DNA from: an uncultured Methanomethylovorans sp.
GTDB taxonomy: Archaea > Halobacteriota > Methanosarcinia > Methanosarcinales > Methanosarcinaceae
DNA length: 28,225 nucleotides
NCBI GenBank assembly: GCA_937968035.1
Contig: CALBTS010000893.1
Coordinates: 1 to 28,225, forward strand
Direction: 5' to 3'
Under the pieces are notes generated by a model, which worked only from the letters and a program-made list of their open reading frames with translations, made no database searches and was not told the origin of the DNA. A program made the position numbers and the translations under genes. Shown here in pieces: positions 14,973 through 24,100 of the stretch (its first letter is position 1; the number at the start of each line of letters is the position of its first letter).

Positions 14973-17900
14973 TCACATCCTCCTCTTTCTCATGAATCCT
15001 ATAAAGACTGCACCAACTGCTCCTGCCACCAGTAAGAAGGCTACTACGTCCGAACCAGAGAATTTATTGCTGCTGCTCTCTGGTTGAGATACAGTTTCCT
15101 TGGTCATCTCATAGCCTTCCACATAGTTCTCAGGGGTTGACCTCGGAGCTTGCACACTAAGATCTTCACCTGCACCTATCTGTGACTCCATGGTCTGGTT
15201 AGATGTAGGATCCGTAGCCTGGTTGGTAATCTCCAGTTTAGGACCGCTGGAACCACTGCTGCTGCTGTGGCTGGAGGTGCTTTGCTTCACAGGCTCGCTT
15301 GTTGCTTTATCCATGATATTCTTGTAGGTGGCAGCGGTTTGCTCATCCACAACACCTGGAACAGACATCACACCCTGTACGAATTCATCCAGCAGGGGGT
15401 TACCGCATGTGTGGTGACAACACGTTACCCCATCAGCTACCACAGACTCAGCATATTCTTTCACCAGGCTATTCAGAACCTCTTCCGATGGTTCCCAATT
15501 ACCTTTCCTGATAGTTTCTATCATCCTGGCATTCATAGCCTGATATGCATATGCATTGTTGTTCTGTATCCATTCACTCAGTTCAGCATCAGCCATGTAT
15601 GTCCCATAGACTTTGTCCCAGACATCATCGCTTATGAACTCGGAGCCCATTGCTTCCCATCCCCAGAGATTCTCCATGAAACTCTCCATCTCTTTAGCAC
15701 CTTCAAAACCATGCTCCTGCATTCCGGTTATCCAGGCAGGATTGAAGTATCTCGCATACAGTTCATTTGCAATGTAGTTTTGGAGAGTTTCTATTTGCAG
15801 GTCGTCAAGATCCTGGAGATCCACTACATATGTATCAGGAGCGATACCAGATATGTATTTGATAGCATTGTAGAGACCACCCATATACTGATAGAAATCA
15901 TCGGTATCCATCGAACCATACGTGCTTGAACTCCTGCTATGGAAGATGGCTTGTGTGCCATCAAGGTTGCTTTCGAATACCAGAGAACTGTCTACGTCTA
16001 TGGCCTGGCCAGTTTGCTGCTCGATATAATCAGCTATGGTCTGTCCCCAGATATTTTCTCCGTAAACATAGCTCATCCTGTCGATATATAATTCTGCAAG
16101 TTCTGTGCTGTTGCTCCATGTATCGCTTGCAGATGCTGCATTAGCCATCCCTGTACCATAGGCCCCGTCAGCAGGACCGAATATCCTGAACAACGCAATG
16201 TCCCGAGAGAGGTTTACATCCTGAATATTCTGATCAAATACCGCCTGCAAAGCATCCGTATTCATACGTACATAGTTGTCCTGTTCATCCTGCTCGTAGG
16301 CAAGCCTGACAGCCTGGTCAATGAGTTCTACTTTCATGGGGAAAGTATCTCTGTAGAGTCCTGAGATCTGAACTATCACATCTATGCGCGGTCTTCCAAG
16401 TTCTGATGAATTGATCAGTTGAATACCCGTTACTTCATTACCATCATCCCATACAGGTTCAACTCCGAGGAGATAGAAGATCTGGGATTCCATTATACCT
16501 TCGTGACGTGTTGACTCTCCTGCCCATAGAATGTATCCTACCTTAGTTGGATATTCACCATTCTCTGCGTAGTATTCTGCAAGCCACTGATCAACAAGGA
16601 CCTTGCCTTCTTCCCATGCCTGTTTTGTTGGGAGGAGCTGTTCATCGAATGCATAGAAGTTCCTGCCTGAAGGAAGTGTTTCAGGACGAAGTACCGGATC
16701 TCCTCCGATATTTGCTGCTATGTATTCCCCATCCATTGCACGGAGGATCTGCCTGATCTCGTTTTCAGATTCTATGAGGAGCTCTGTGTAATTAAGAGCA
16801 GTATTCAGCTGCACATCCATGTCTGCGGAATTTGTTCCCAGCACTTGCATCTGAGCTTCACTGGAACTCATGTTCTCAAGCAGGACTTTTGAAAGCAGGT
16901 CAGTTGATGCGTTTTCTGAATTATTGTAAACTGATACCTGCGTGGAAAAATCATCACCTAGCATGGAGTTGACCATTCCCACAAGCTCGTCCCCTTGAGG
17001 GGCTTCCCCGAGTATGTGCAGACCGTAAGGCATAGACTGGCCTTTGAGATCAGAAAGAACATCATCAACTTCTTCCAGGAACGCATCAATCGTTTCGTTG
17101 TCCTGTGAGAGGTTCATATTTACTTGTTCATCAATTCCCAGATCAACCACCAGGTCGATGATCTCCTGCAAATGAGACTGTTTAAGTGATTCAGACTCCG
17201 TAGTAGATGTCTGATAAGTGGTTATTTCACTGCTGAGTACACTGTAATTCCCATAAAGTCCGGCAGATATCACAGGTGGTATAAGGTGGTCGATGATTAC
17301 TGCATTGCCTCTGCGCTTGGCTTGCATACCTTCCCCCATACCATCCATTACATATGGGTATATCACAGGTATGTCCCCTGTCATAATTGCAGGCCACTCC
17401 TCGCTAAGGAGACAGAAATCCTTTCCGGGAAGCCACTCAACAGTCCCATGACGTCCCATATTGACCATGACATCCGCTCCATATTCATGCTGAAGCCACA
17501 GATAGAAAGCTATGTACTGGTGATGTGGGGGCAACTCCGAATCATGATAGAGCACATCATTATTCTCCAGCCATCCCCTTGTGGGTTGAGGTGCAAGGAT
17601 AACATTATCACTGACCTCTATCTTCGGGATCACAATGTACTTTTTACCATTGTCAGCTGTGTAGACCATTACATCTCCCGGTGCTTCTCCCCACATGGAT
17701 ATTACCTCTTCTCTTCTGTCTTCAGGTAAGGCATCGAACCATGCTTCATAAGTAGCCTGAGGAATAAGCTCAACGCTACCGTTCTCTACAAGTCTTTCAA
17801 GTTCTCCGGGAGCCCAGCCACCCACATTAGTACCCTGATGTACTATCAGGTCTACCAATGCAGTTTCATTGGGCATCTTGCTTATATCAACATTATAACC

Positions 17901-20600
17901 TGCATCTGCCATGGCCTCCAGCAGATTGCGTATACTGGGTACAACCTCAAGATAGGATGCACCTATGTTGTCTTTTCCAGCTCCGTGGTTGTAATAGATG
18001 ATTGCGACCTTCTTTTCTGCGTCATCTTTTTCTCCAAGCCCGGCCTGGGCCAAAGTGCGGTTTGTCAGCCACTCCACCTGGGAGGGCTCAGAGGCATAAA
18101 TTTCCGTACCAGCCAATGTATCATTTTCCTCTGCAGCTATCATAATCGGATCAATGAGTCCCATTGTCTCAGGACCATAAAGCCTAAGCATATATTGCAC
18201 CGGGATCGGGGTGGTTGTTTCCTTCCATTCTTCGAGGCTCATGTAACCGTTCAGCACACCATTGATTACAGGCACGTTCAGTCTGTCGATGTCAAAATAG
18301 TTGCCACGGTAAAGGAACGATATGACCACATCTACCTTAGTGTCAGTACTGTGGTTAAGGAAATCATCCATTGGGGCAGTTGAAGAACCATAACATGCTA
18401 CTACATTGACCCCTCTTGCCTCAAATCCTTTGATAAGCTTGTCCAATGGTTCCATATCGAGAGGGTAGTACGATTTATAAAATGCAATACCTACGGTGGG
18501 TGCATTTGCATCAAAGCTGTGCCCTTCGGTCCTGTTGGCATACCACTGGAAGTATGCACTGCTACTGTTTGTGAATAGGTCCATAGATGTACCTGTCATT
18601 GAGGGATGATAGATAGCACCTTCAGGTGGCCCGATAGGTTCCTGGACATCCAGATCTGTCCTTCCATAGTATTCAGAAGCCAGATAGAAAATGAGATTAT
18701 CAAAATTCTCATCATTGGATGCGCCATTCAGCCAGTAGTCCTGCAGGTATGACTTAAAAGTGTCCTCATCACTGAAACGTGATGGAATGAAGGGAATGTT
18801 TTCATTGAGATATGTATTGTAACCAATGACAACACACCCATTTGCAATGGCAGCATCAACTGTCTCCTGCAGCTTATAGGCCGTCTGGGTGAACATATTG
18901 ACATAAATTATATCCATCTGGCTAAGATCCTCATCACCACTGAGCTTGTCCGCAAGACAGTAACTAGCTGTGATGTTCATGCCAGGGTTACTGTTTACCC
19001 GTGAAACAAAATTGGCAAGTTGTGCATCATGGCTTGAATAGCCTGTAATTATAGCCACGTTCAGATGTGGTGCATTTGATAATTGAGTGGTTGAAGTGGT
19101 ATAAGTCTTTTTAAAGAGCAGCACAGCCACATCAGCCCTGCCTTCACCGGTCTTGGATATTGTTTTACCGGAGATGGTCGTTCTTTCCAGAGAGCTGATA
19201 CTGTCCAGCAGAGCAAGTATGGCCTCATGGTCAACATCATCGTTCTTCCTCATAGGCAGGATGAGATCGGTCATCGCTTGGCCATCCTGGACTGAGAAGC
19301 TTGTTACATTGGTGAGCCACATGCCACTCATAGCAGTACTGTAAACCACTGATTTGAGTACATAATTGCCATCGGGTATTCCGGTGAGAACAAAGTTCCC
19401 ATATTGATCACTGGTTGTATTGGCGTAGAAACTGCCATCTTCGAGGGTGAGCACAACATCAACATCCGTCCTGTTCTCACCTGTTTTTGAAACGGTCTTT
19501 CCTGATACTGTTGTTGTTCGAAGTGCAGATAATATTTCTTCATGGTCAATGTCGTCATTCTTCCGCATGGAAAGATTAAGATCAGAAACTGACTGACCAC
19601 CTTCTACGCTAACTTCGGTCACGTTAGTAAGCCACATGCCACCCATTGCAGAACTGTAGATAACGGATTTGAGGGTGTAATTGCCATTCGGCACATCCGT
19701 GAACATGAAATTGCCATCAACATCACTCGTAGTGTTGCTGAAAAAAGTAAGCTCTGTTTTAAGGATGGAGTCACTTGTATCAGTAGCGTTATCGGGTTCA
19801 CTGACTATTGTATTAACTTCCTTGAAAAGGACAATATCCACATCTGCCCTGGCTTCACCGGTCTTGGATATAGTTTTACCTGAGATGGTCGTTCTTTCCA
19901 GAGAGCTTATACTGTTCAGCAGAGCAAGTATGGTCTCATGATCAACATCATCGTTCTTCCTCATTGACAAGCTGAGATCGTTTACCGCTTGCTCACTCTG
20001 GACTGCGATGTTTGTCACATTGGTAAGCCACATGCCACTCATTGCGGTACTGTAAACCACTGACTTGAGCACATAATTGCCATCGGGTATGCCGGTGAGA
20101 ACAAAGTTCCCATATTGATCGCTGGTTGTATTGGCGTAGAAACTGCCATCTTCAAGGGTAAGCACAACATCAACATCTGTCCTGGCTTCTCCTGTTTTTG
20201 ATACCGTTTTCCCTGATACTGTTGTTGTTCGAAGTGCAGATAATATTTCTTCGTGATCGATAGCATCGTTCTTCCTCATGGAAAGATCAATATCGGCCAC
20301 TGCCTGTCCGTTCTCTATGGTAACTTCGGTCATGTTCGTGAGCCACATACCTCCCATTGCAGAACTGTAAATAACAGATTTGATCACATAATTGCCATTC
20401 GGCACATCCGTGAACATGAAATTACCATCAGCATCACTTGTGGTGTTGCTGACAAAGATCATACTGGTTTCTAAGTCTTCTGTTGCATCAGCAGATGGAG
20501 CAGCCATAGATGCTGGCAATAGTAAGATAGTGACACATAATAATGCTAACATTAGTGCAACTATTTTTTGCTTTCCAAAAGTTCCTATCGTTGTTCTCAA
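14973..20600 (-). CDS. CobN-like 1: secreted, membrane-anchored CobN/ChlH-family protein with N-terminal carboxypeptidase-regulatory-like repeats
   Basis: 1875 residues from TTG at 20600, chosen because GGTGG lies five bases upstream and the product then starts directly with its signal peptide (basic GKQK, hydrophobic core, ASMA near 33). The frame is open to GTG at 20663, but that codon sits in a leader stem-loop. Residues 44-497 are repeated beta-sandwich-like units of the carboxypeptidase-regulatory type (DGNFMFTDVPNGNY; SGKTISKTGEARADV). The CobN head domain is at 512-649, then IYHPSM (663-668). The central domain carries RHGTVEWLPGK (1050-1060), and CCHHTCGNP is at 1727-1735. A Ser/Gly stalk, YVEGYEMTKETV (from 1826), a helix in FSGSDVVAFLLVAG and tail MRKRRM close it. 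CobN is the large cobaltochelatase subunit, normally cytoplasmic with ATP-using partners. An outside location argues for metal or tetrapyrrole binding, transfer or dechelation. The substrate is unknown. Confidence 0.92.
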   Translation of the reverse strand: MRTTIGTFGKQKIVALMLALLCVTILLLPASMAAPSADATEDLETSMIFVSNTTSDADGNFMFTDVPNGNYVIKSVIYSSAMGGMWLTNMTEVTIENGQAVADIDLSMRKNDAIDHEEILSALRTTTVSGKTVSKTGEARTDVDVVLTLEDGSFYANTTSDQYGNFVLTGIPDGNYVLKSVVYSTAMSGMWLTNVTNIAVQSEQAVNDLSLSMRKNDDVDHETILALLNSISSLERTTISGKTISKTGEARADVDIVLFKEVNTIVSEPDNATDTSDSILKTELTFFSNTTSDVDGNFMFTDVPNGNYTLKSVIYSSAMGGMWLTNVTEVSVEGGQSVSDLNLSMRKNDDIDHEEILSALRTTTVSGKTVSKTGENRTDVDVVLTLEDGSFYANTTSDQYGNFVLTGIPDGNYVLKSVVYSTAMSGMWLTNVTSFSVQDGQAMTDLILPMRKNDDVDHEAILALLDSISSLERTTISGKTISKTGEGRADVAVLLFKKTYTTSTTQLSNAPHLNVAIITGYSSHDAQLANFVSRVNSNPGMNITASYCLADKLSGDEDLSQMDIIYVNMFTQTAYKLQETVDAAIANGCVVIGYNTYLNENIPFIPSRFSDEDTFKSYLQDYWLNGASNDENFDNLIFYLASEYYGRTDLDVQEPIGPPEGAIYHPSMTGTSMDLFTNSSSAYFQWYANRTEGHSFDANAPTVGIAFYKSYYPLDMEPLDKLIKGFEARGVNVVACYGSSTAPMDDFLNHSTDTKVDVVISFLYRGNYFDIDRLNVPVINGVLNGYMSLEEWKETTTPIPVQYMLRLYGPETMGLIDPIMIAAEENDTLAGTEIYASEPSQVEWLTNRTLAQAGLGEKDDAEKKVAIIYYNHGAGKDNIGASYLEVVPSIRNLLEAMADAGYNVDISKMPNETALVDLIVHQGTNVGGWAPGELERLVENGSVELIPQATYEAWFDALPEDRREEVISMWGEAPGDVMVYTADNGKKYIVIPKIEVSDNVILAPQPTRGWLENNDVLYHDSELPPHHQYIAFYLWLQHEYGADVMVNMGRHGTVEWLPGKDFCLLSEEWPAIMTGDIPVIYPYVMDGMGEGMQAKRRGNAVIIDHLIPPVISAGLYGNYSVLSSEITTYQTSTTESESLKQSHLQEIIDLVVDLGIDEQVNMNLSQDNETIDAFLEEVDDVLSDLKGQSMPYGLHILGEAPQGDELVGMVNSMLGDDFSTQVSVYNNSENASTDLLSKVLLENMSSSEAQMQVLGTNSADMDVQLNTALNYTELLIESENEIRQILRAMDGEYIAANIGGDPVLRPETLPSGRNFYAFDEQLLPTKQAWEEGKVLVDQWLAEYYAENGEYPTKVGYILWAGESTRHEGIMESQIFYLLGVEPVWDDGNEVTGIQLINSSELGRPRIDVIVQISGLYRDTFPMKVELIDQAVRLAYEQDEQDNYVRMNTDALQAVFDQNIQDVNLSRDIALFRIFGPADGAYGTGMANAASASDTWSNSTELAELYIDRMSYVYGENIWGQTIADYIEQQTGQAIDVDSSLVFESNLDGTQAIFHSRSSSTYGSMDTDDFYQYMGGLYNAIKYISGIAPDTYVVDLQDLDDLQIETLQNYIANELYARYFNPAWITGMQEHGFEGAKEMESFMENLWGWEAMGSEFISDDVWDKVYGTYMADAELSEWIQNNNAYAYQAMNARMIETIRKGNWEPSEEVLNSLVKEYAESVVADGVTCCHHTCGNPLLDEFVQGVMSVPGVVDEQTAATYKNIMDKATSEPVKQSTSSHSSSSGSSGPKLEITNQATDPTSNQTMESQIGAGEDLSVQAPRSTPENYVEGYEMTKETVSQPESSSNKFSGSDVVAFLLVAGAVGAVFIGFMRKRRM
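19110..20450 (-). repeat. 711-base tandem duplication in CobN-like 1
   Basis: Bases 19110-19739 and 19821-20450 are two copies of a 630-base block, offset 711 bases (237 residues) and highly similar in DNA; the stretches from 19343 and 20054 differ by only scattered changes over about 200 bases. Each block holds two unlike half-units, one with FTDVPNGNY and SSAMGGMWLTN, one with LTGIPDGNY and STAMSGMWLTN. The protein enters the array mid-unit, right after the signal peptide. Confidence 0.85.
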
Positions 20601-20630
20601 GATAACCACCGTCTTTGCTTTACTATGTGA

Positions 20631-20667
20631 TCCGGTAAATCCAAATTGATTTTCAAGGAACACCGGA
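20631..20667 (-). promoter_or_regulatory. Nested stem-loop in the CobN-like 1 leader
   Basis: Read on the minus strand, TCCGGT pairs with ACCGGA. Inside that, TCC pairs with GGA, and TTGA pairs with TCAA around AAA. The structure ends about 20 bases before the GGTGG site of the TTG start. It could be a regulatory leader, a protein-binding site or a processing site. No known riboswitch class is recognised. Confidence 0.4.
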
Positions 20668-20743
20668 CCACAATAATACGTGCATCGTATTTGTAAACGT
20701 GTGAGATTAAGTTATGAATGTATGTTAGTAGTTATGAAAATAC

Positions 20744-20762
20744 TAAGTATGATATATACTTA
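20744..20762 (-). promoter_or_regulatory. Palindrome over the candidate TATA box of CobN-like 1
   Basis: TAAGTATGATATATACTTA has seven-base perfect arms. On the minus strand it contains GTATATATC, a plausible TATA box, which would start transcription near 20728 and give a leader of about 130 bases. It is a candidate operator; AT-rich palindromes also arise by chance. Confidence 0.3.
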
Positions 20763-21037
20763 TCTATTTGCTTTTTTGATAACAACTAAGCGCATTTAAG
20801 CATTTAATTTACATTAAAAGTATAGATAACTGTAACTCGAAATATAATGCATCAGCTGATAGAATGATATACTGTATTTGAAAAAGTAAAAATTAAAAAG
20901 CTACTTCCAAGTTCAGGATATAACAGGGCTAAAAACCTATGAGCTACTCTTTTTAGTTAACAGAATGGAGATGGATACATGAATAACGGAAGACGGCGTC
21001 AGTAATATCCTTCCTTTAAGCCAGTTAAAAATAAAAA

Positions 21038-21056
21038 CCTTGTACCTAGTACAAGG
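21038..21056 (-). terminator. 3' hairpin of CobN-like 2 (TGTAC core)
   Basis: Perfect arms CCTTGTAC and GTACAAGG with a three-base loop, 77 bases after the CobN-like 2 stop. It is of the same general type as the hairpins after genes B, D and E. Confidence 0.5.
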
Positions 21057-21133
21057 CTCTGTAAACTGACAAATCTGCTACTGATCTGCATCTTTAAGGG
21101 GATTTTCCAGATAATTATCGGTCATTCCTGCTA

Positions 21134-24100
21134 TCACATCTTCCTCCTTCTCATGAATCCTATAAAGACTGCTCCAACGGCTCCAGCCACGAGGATAAGA
21201 GCAACTATATCCGAACCCGAGAAGGTAGGACTGCTGCTTTCCGGCTGGGACACGGTTTCTGTTGTCATCTCATAACCTTCCACATAGTTCGGGTCCTGAG
21301 TTGATCTCATGGACTCCTGAGGCACTTTGTCCAGATCTGTTCCAACACCGCCATCTGTTTGAGTGGTCTGGTTGCTCGAACCTCCAGGTTTTACCTGTGC
21401 AGAACCGGTGGAACTTCCACCCTTACTCTTTTCAGCAGAAGTGGTATCATTTGCCTCAGTATCATCACGGAGAGTTGCCTTGTAGAGTTGCTGATTATAT
21501 TTATCGATAACTTCCTCACTGACAACACCCGGTACAGAAACAACACCTTGGACAAAATCATCAAGCAGAGGATTGCCACAGGTGTGATGACAACATGTAG
21601 CTCCATTCTCTGCCACGGATTCCATATATTCCTGTGTCAGACTTTGTACAACTTCAGCAGAAGGTTCCCAGTATCCTTTACGGACCGCTTCCAGCATCCT
21701 GCCAGTAATGGACTGGTACGCACCAGCGTTCTCCGCATTGAACCATTCTTCCATACCCTCATTGGCATAGGTCTTATAGACATTATCCCATACGGAATCG
21801 TCCACAAGTTCGGGGTCAGTGACTTCCCATCCCCACAGATTGTCCACGAACTCGGCCATCATCCTGCCACCGGCATATCCTGATCCCTGCATACCCTCTA
21901 TCCATTTGGGATTGAAGTACCTGGAACGCAGGTTCTTGCTCAGGTATTCCTTCATTCCTGTCATCTGGGCATTATTGGGGTCCCTCGTATCCGAAACATA
22001 CATCTCCGGCGTCTGATGGTCTTCCCTCACATACCTGGTCGCAAGGTTCAGTCCACCGAAATACTGGAAGAAATCATCGTTGTCCAGGGTATCATACAGA
22101 TTGGAAGAATCCGAATGTACCGATGCTTCCACGTTCTTCAGGTTGGATGTAAGCAGTTCCTGGCATTGGTATCCCCACAGTTCAGTTCCATAGGCAAAGC
22201 CCATTTTCTCAAGATACAGGGTCGCGATCTCATCCTCGCTTTCCCAGACACCGCTCGCATCGATGGCATCGCCGACCAGGATATCATAAGTCCCATCCTG
22301 TACTGCAAAACATCTCATGGTAGAGAGGGTTTCAGCCATGGCAGCAGTTTCTTCCTCGGTCTCAAAGGACCCCTGAAGGCTTGCGTAAAGATCCTGGTAT
22401 ATGGCTTGTGTACTGGTGTTCACATAGTTGGGGTAATTCCCGGAAGGAGCTATGTTTGCAAGTTTCACTGCATCATCAAGCATTTTGATCTTGCTTGGGA
22501 AAGCATCCCGCATACCTGCAGTTGCGTAGACTATATCGATGCGAGGTCTTCCCGGCAAGGAAGCATCGTAGTTGGGTAGCAATTCTTCTTCAGGTATGAG
22601 TTCCACACCAACCACATAACCATTGCTGTCCCATACCGGTTTGACACCCAACAGGTACATGGCTTCAGCTTCCAGCGTACCATGGTCGCGAATGAATTCC
22701 ACACCGAACCGGGAGAAAGATACCTTTGTCGGATATTCACCATGTTCCTCATAGTAGTCCACTAACAACTCCTGAGCAAGCATTACTCCTAACTTCCACG
22801 TGGCTTCAGAAGGGTAAAGCTCGGGGTTCACTCCGTAAAAGTTCCTGCCTGTAGGCACAGCATTAGGGTTCATCACCGGATCGGTACCTGGCCCCGCAGG
22901 TATGAAATCAGCACTCAAAGCATCGATCACCCTGTCCATCTCTATAGCAGAGTCAATGAGCCGCTGCTTATATTCCAGACCCCTTTCCAGGTCTATGAAA
23001 ACAGATTCATTGGTATAACCGTATACCATATCCTCTGCGTCATATATGGAAGTACCATTGGTCACAACTTCCCATACCAACCAGTCCACTTTTGTATCAT
23101 TCAACGGTATGCCCAATGGATAATCAGCTATAGGATAATAAGCAGCTGTGACATTATCCTCGAAATATCCCTTCATCATGGAACGTACCATGCATGATAG
23201 TTCGTCCCTGTTGGGCGATGTAGAGTTCGAAGCTGGCACTTCCCCAAGGATGTGCATGCCATAAGGTATGTTCTCACTTGCGATCTCTTCCAGATATTCA
23301 TGCAGCACGTTTTTTACGAACACATCAAAGAGCGTTTCATTGTATCCGTACAGTTCAGAAGCATTCAGCTCCAGGTCCGTAGTGAGATTTGCTTTTACCA
23401 TTTCATCAACAATGATCATCTGATACCCTTTTTTCGTCTGGGTGGACATCTCCTGTCCGTAGTACTGCTGCACGTAACGTGACAGATTGGACAATTGTCC
23501 GTATGTGCCAGAGCGTTCCAGAGTTGGTGTCATGTGATCGATGATCAGGGCATTGCCTCTGTATTCCGCTGTAAGGCCCTCTCCTACATTGGCAACGATG
23601 TATGGATAGATATTTGGCATGTCCTGCAATAGCAATGGGGACCATTCGGCCGTCCTGTTCATACCGTATGCTTGCCCTGGCAGCCATTCATGCGTGCCAT
23701 GGGTTCCGAGATGGATGACGGCATCTGCATCCCACTGCTCATTAAGCCATAGATAAAAGGCTATATACTGATGAGGTGGAGGGACCAATGTACTGTGATA
23801 CAACGTGTCATCACTCTGCATGAAACCACGGGCAGGCTGGGGCATGAGCCACACATTTCCAAACTGTACGGTAGGTATCACCAGATATTTGCCGGAATTG
23901 TTCTCCCATATCATGAGATTCTTGTCTTCGGCTAAGTCTTCCTGCCAGGGTGCTCCCCATTCTTCTATTACCTCATCTCGCAGATCCTGTGGGATTTCTG
24001 CTTCAAACCATTCGCGATAGGTTTCCATGGGTATAAGCTGCAGTCCCCATGATGTTCTGTTCCCGACCATTTCATTGAGCACACCCGGAGCCCAGCACCC

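Larger units (their letters stand above)
20601..21133. other. Spacer between CobN-like 1 and CobN-like 2 (533 bases)
   Basis: No gene is seen. It holds the leader stem-loop of CobN-like 1 (20631-20667), a palindrome overlapping a TATA-like stretch (20744-20762), and the hairpin 21038-21056 downstream of CobN-like 2. The stretch 20765-21035 is AT-rich with nothing further recognised. Confidence 0.6.

Noticed and set aside
15267..15929. 220-residue plus-strand frame opposite CobN-like 1
   Set aside because: It lies wholly inside a gene with clear family motifs, shows no domain I recognise and has no ribosome binding site.
17286..18383. Two plus-strand frames of 147 and 181 residues opposite CobN-like 1
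   Set aside because: Rich in His, Cys and Ile as expected of antisense translation; no motifs, and the sense gene explains the conservation.
19110..20450. Tandem repeats considered as a CRISPR array
   Set aside because: The units are long, in frame and translate into conserved domains; there are no short repeats with unique spacers.
20601..20663. Extension of CobN-like 1 to GTG at 20663
   Set aside because: It adds 21 residues before the signal peptide and overlaps a leader stem-loop; GGTGG plus TTG at 20600 is a better start.
22016..22579. 187-residue plus-strand frame opposite CobN-like 2
   Set aside because: Antisense shadow of conserved CobN coding sequence.
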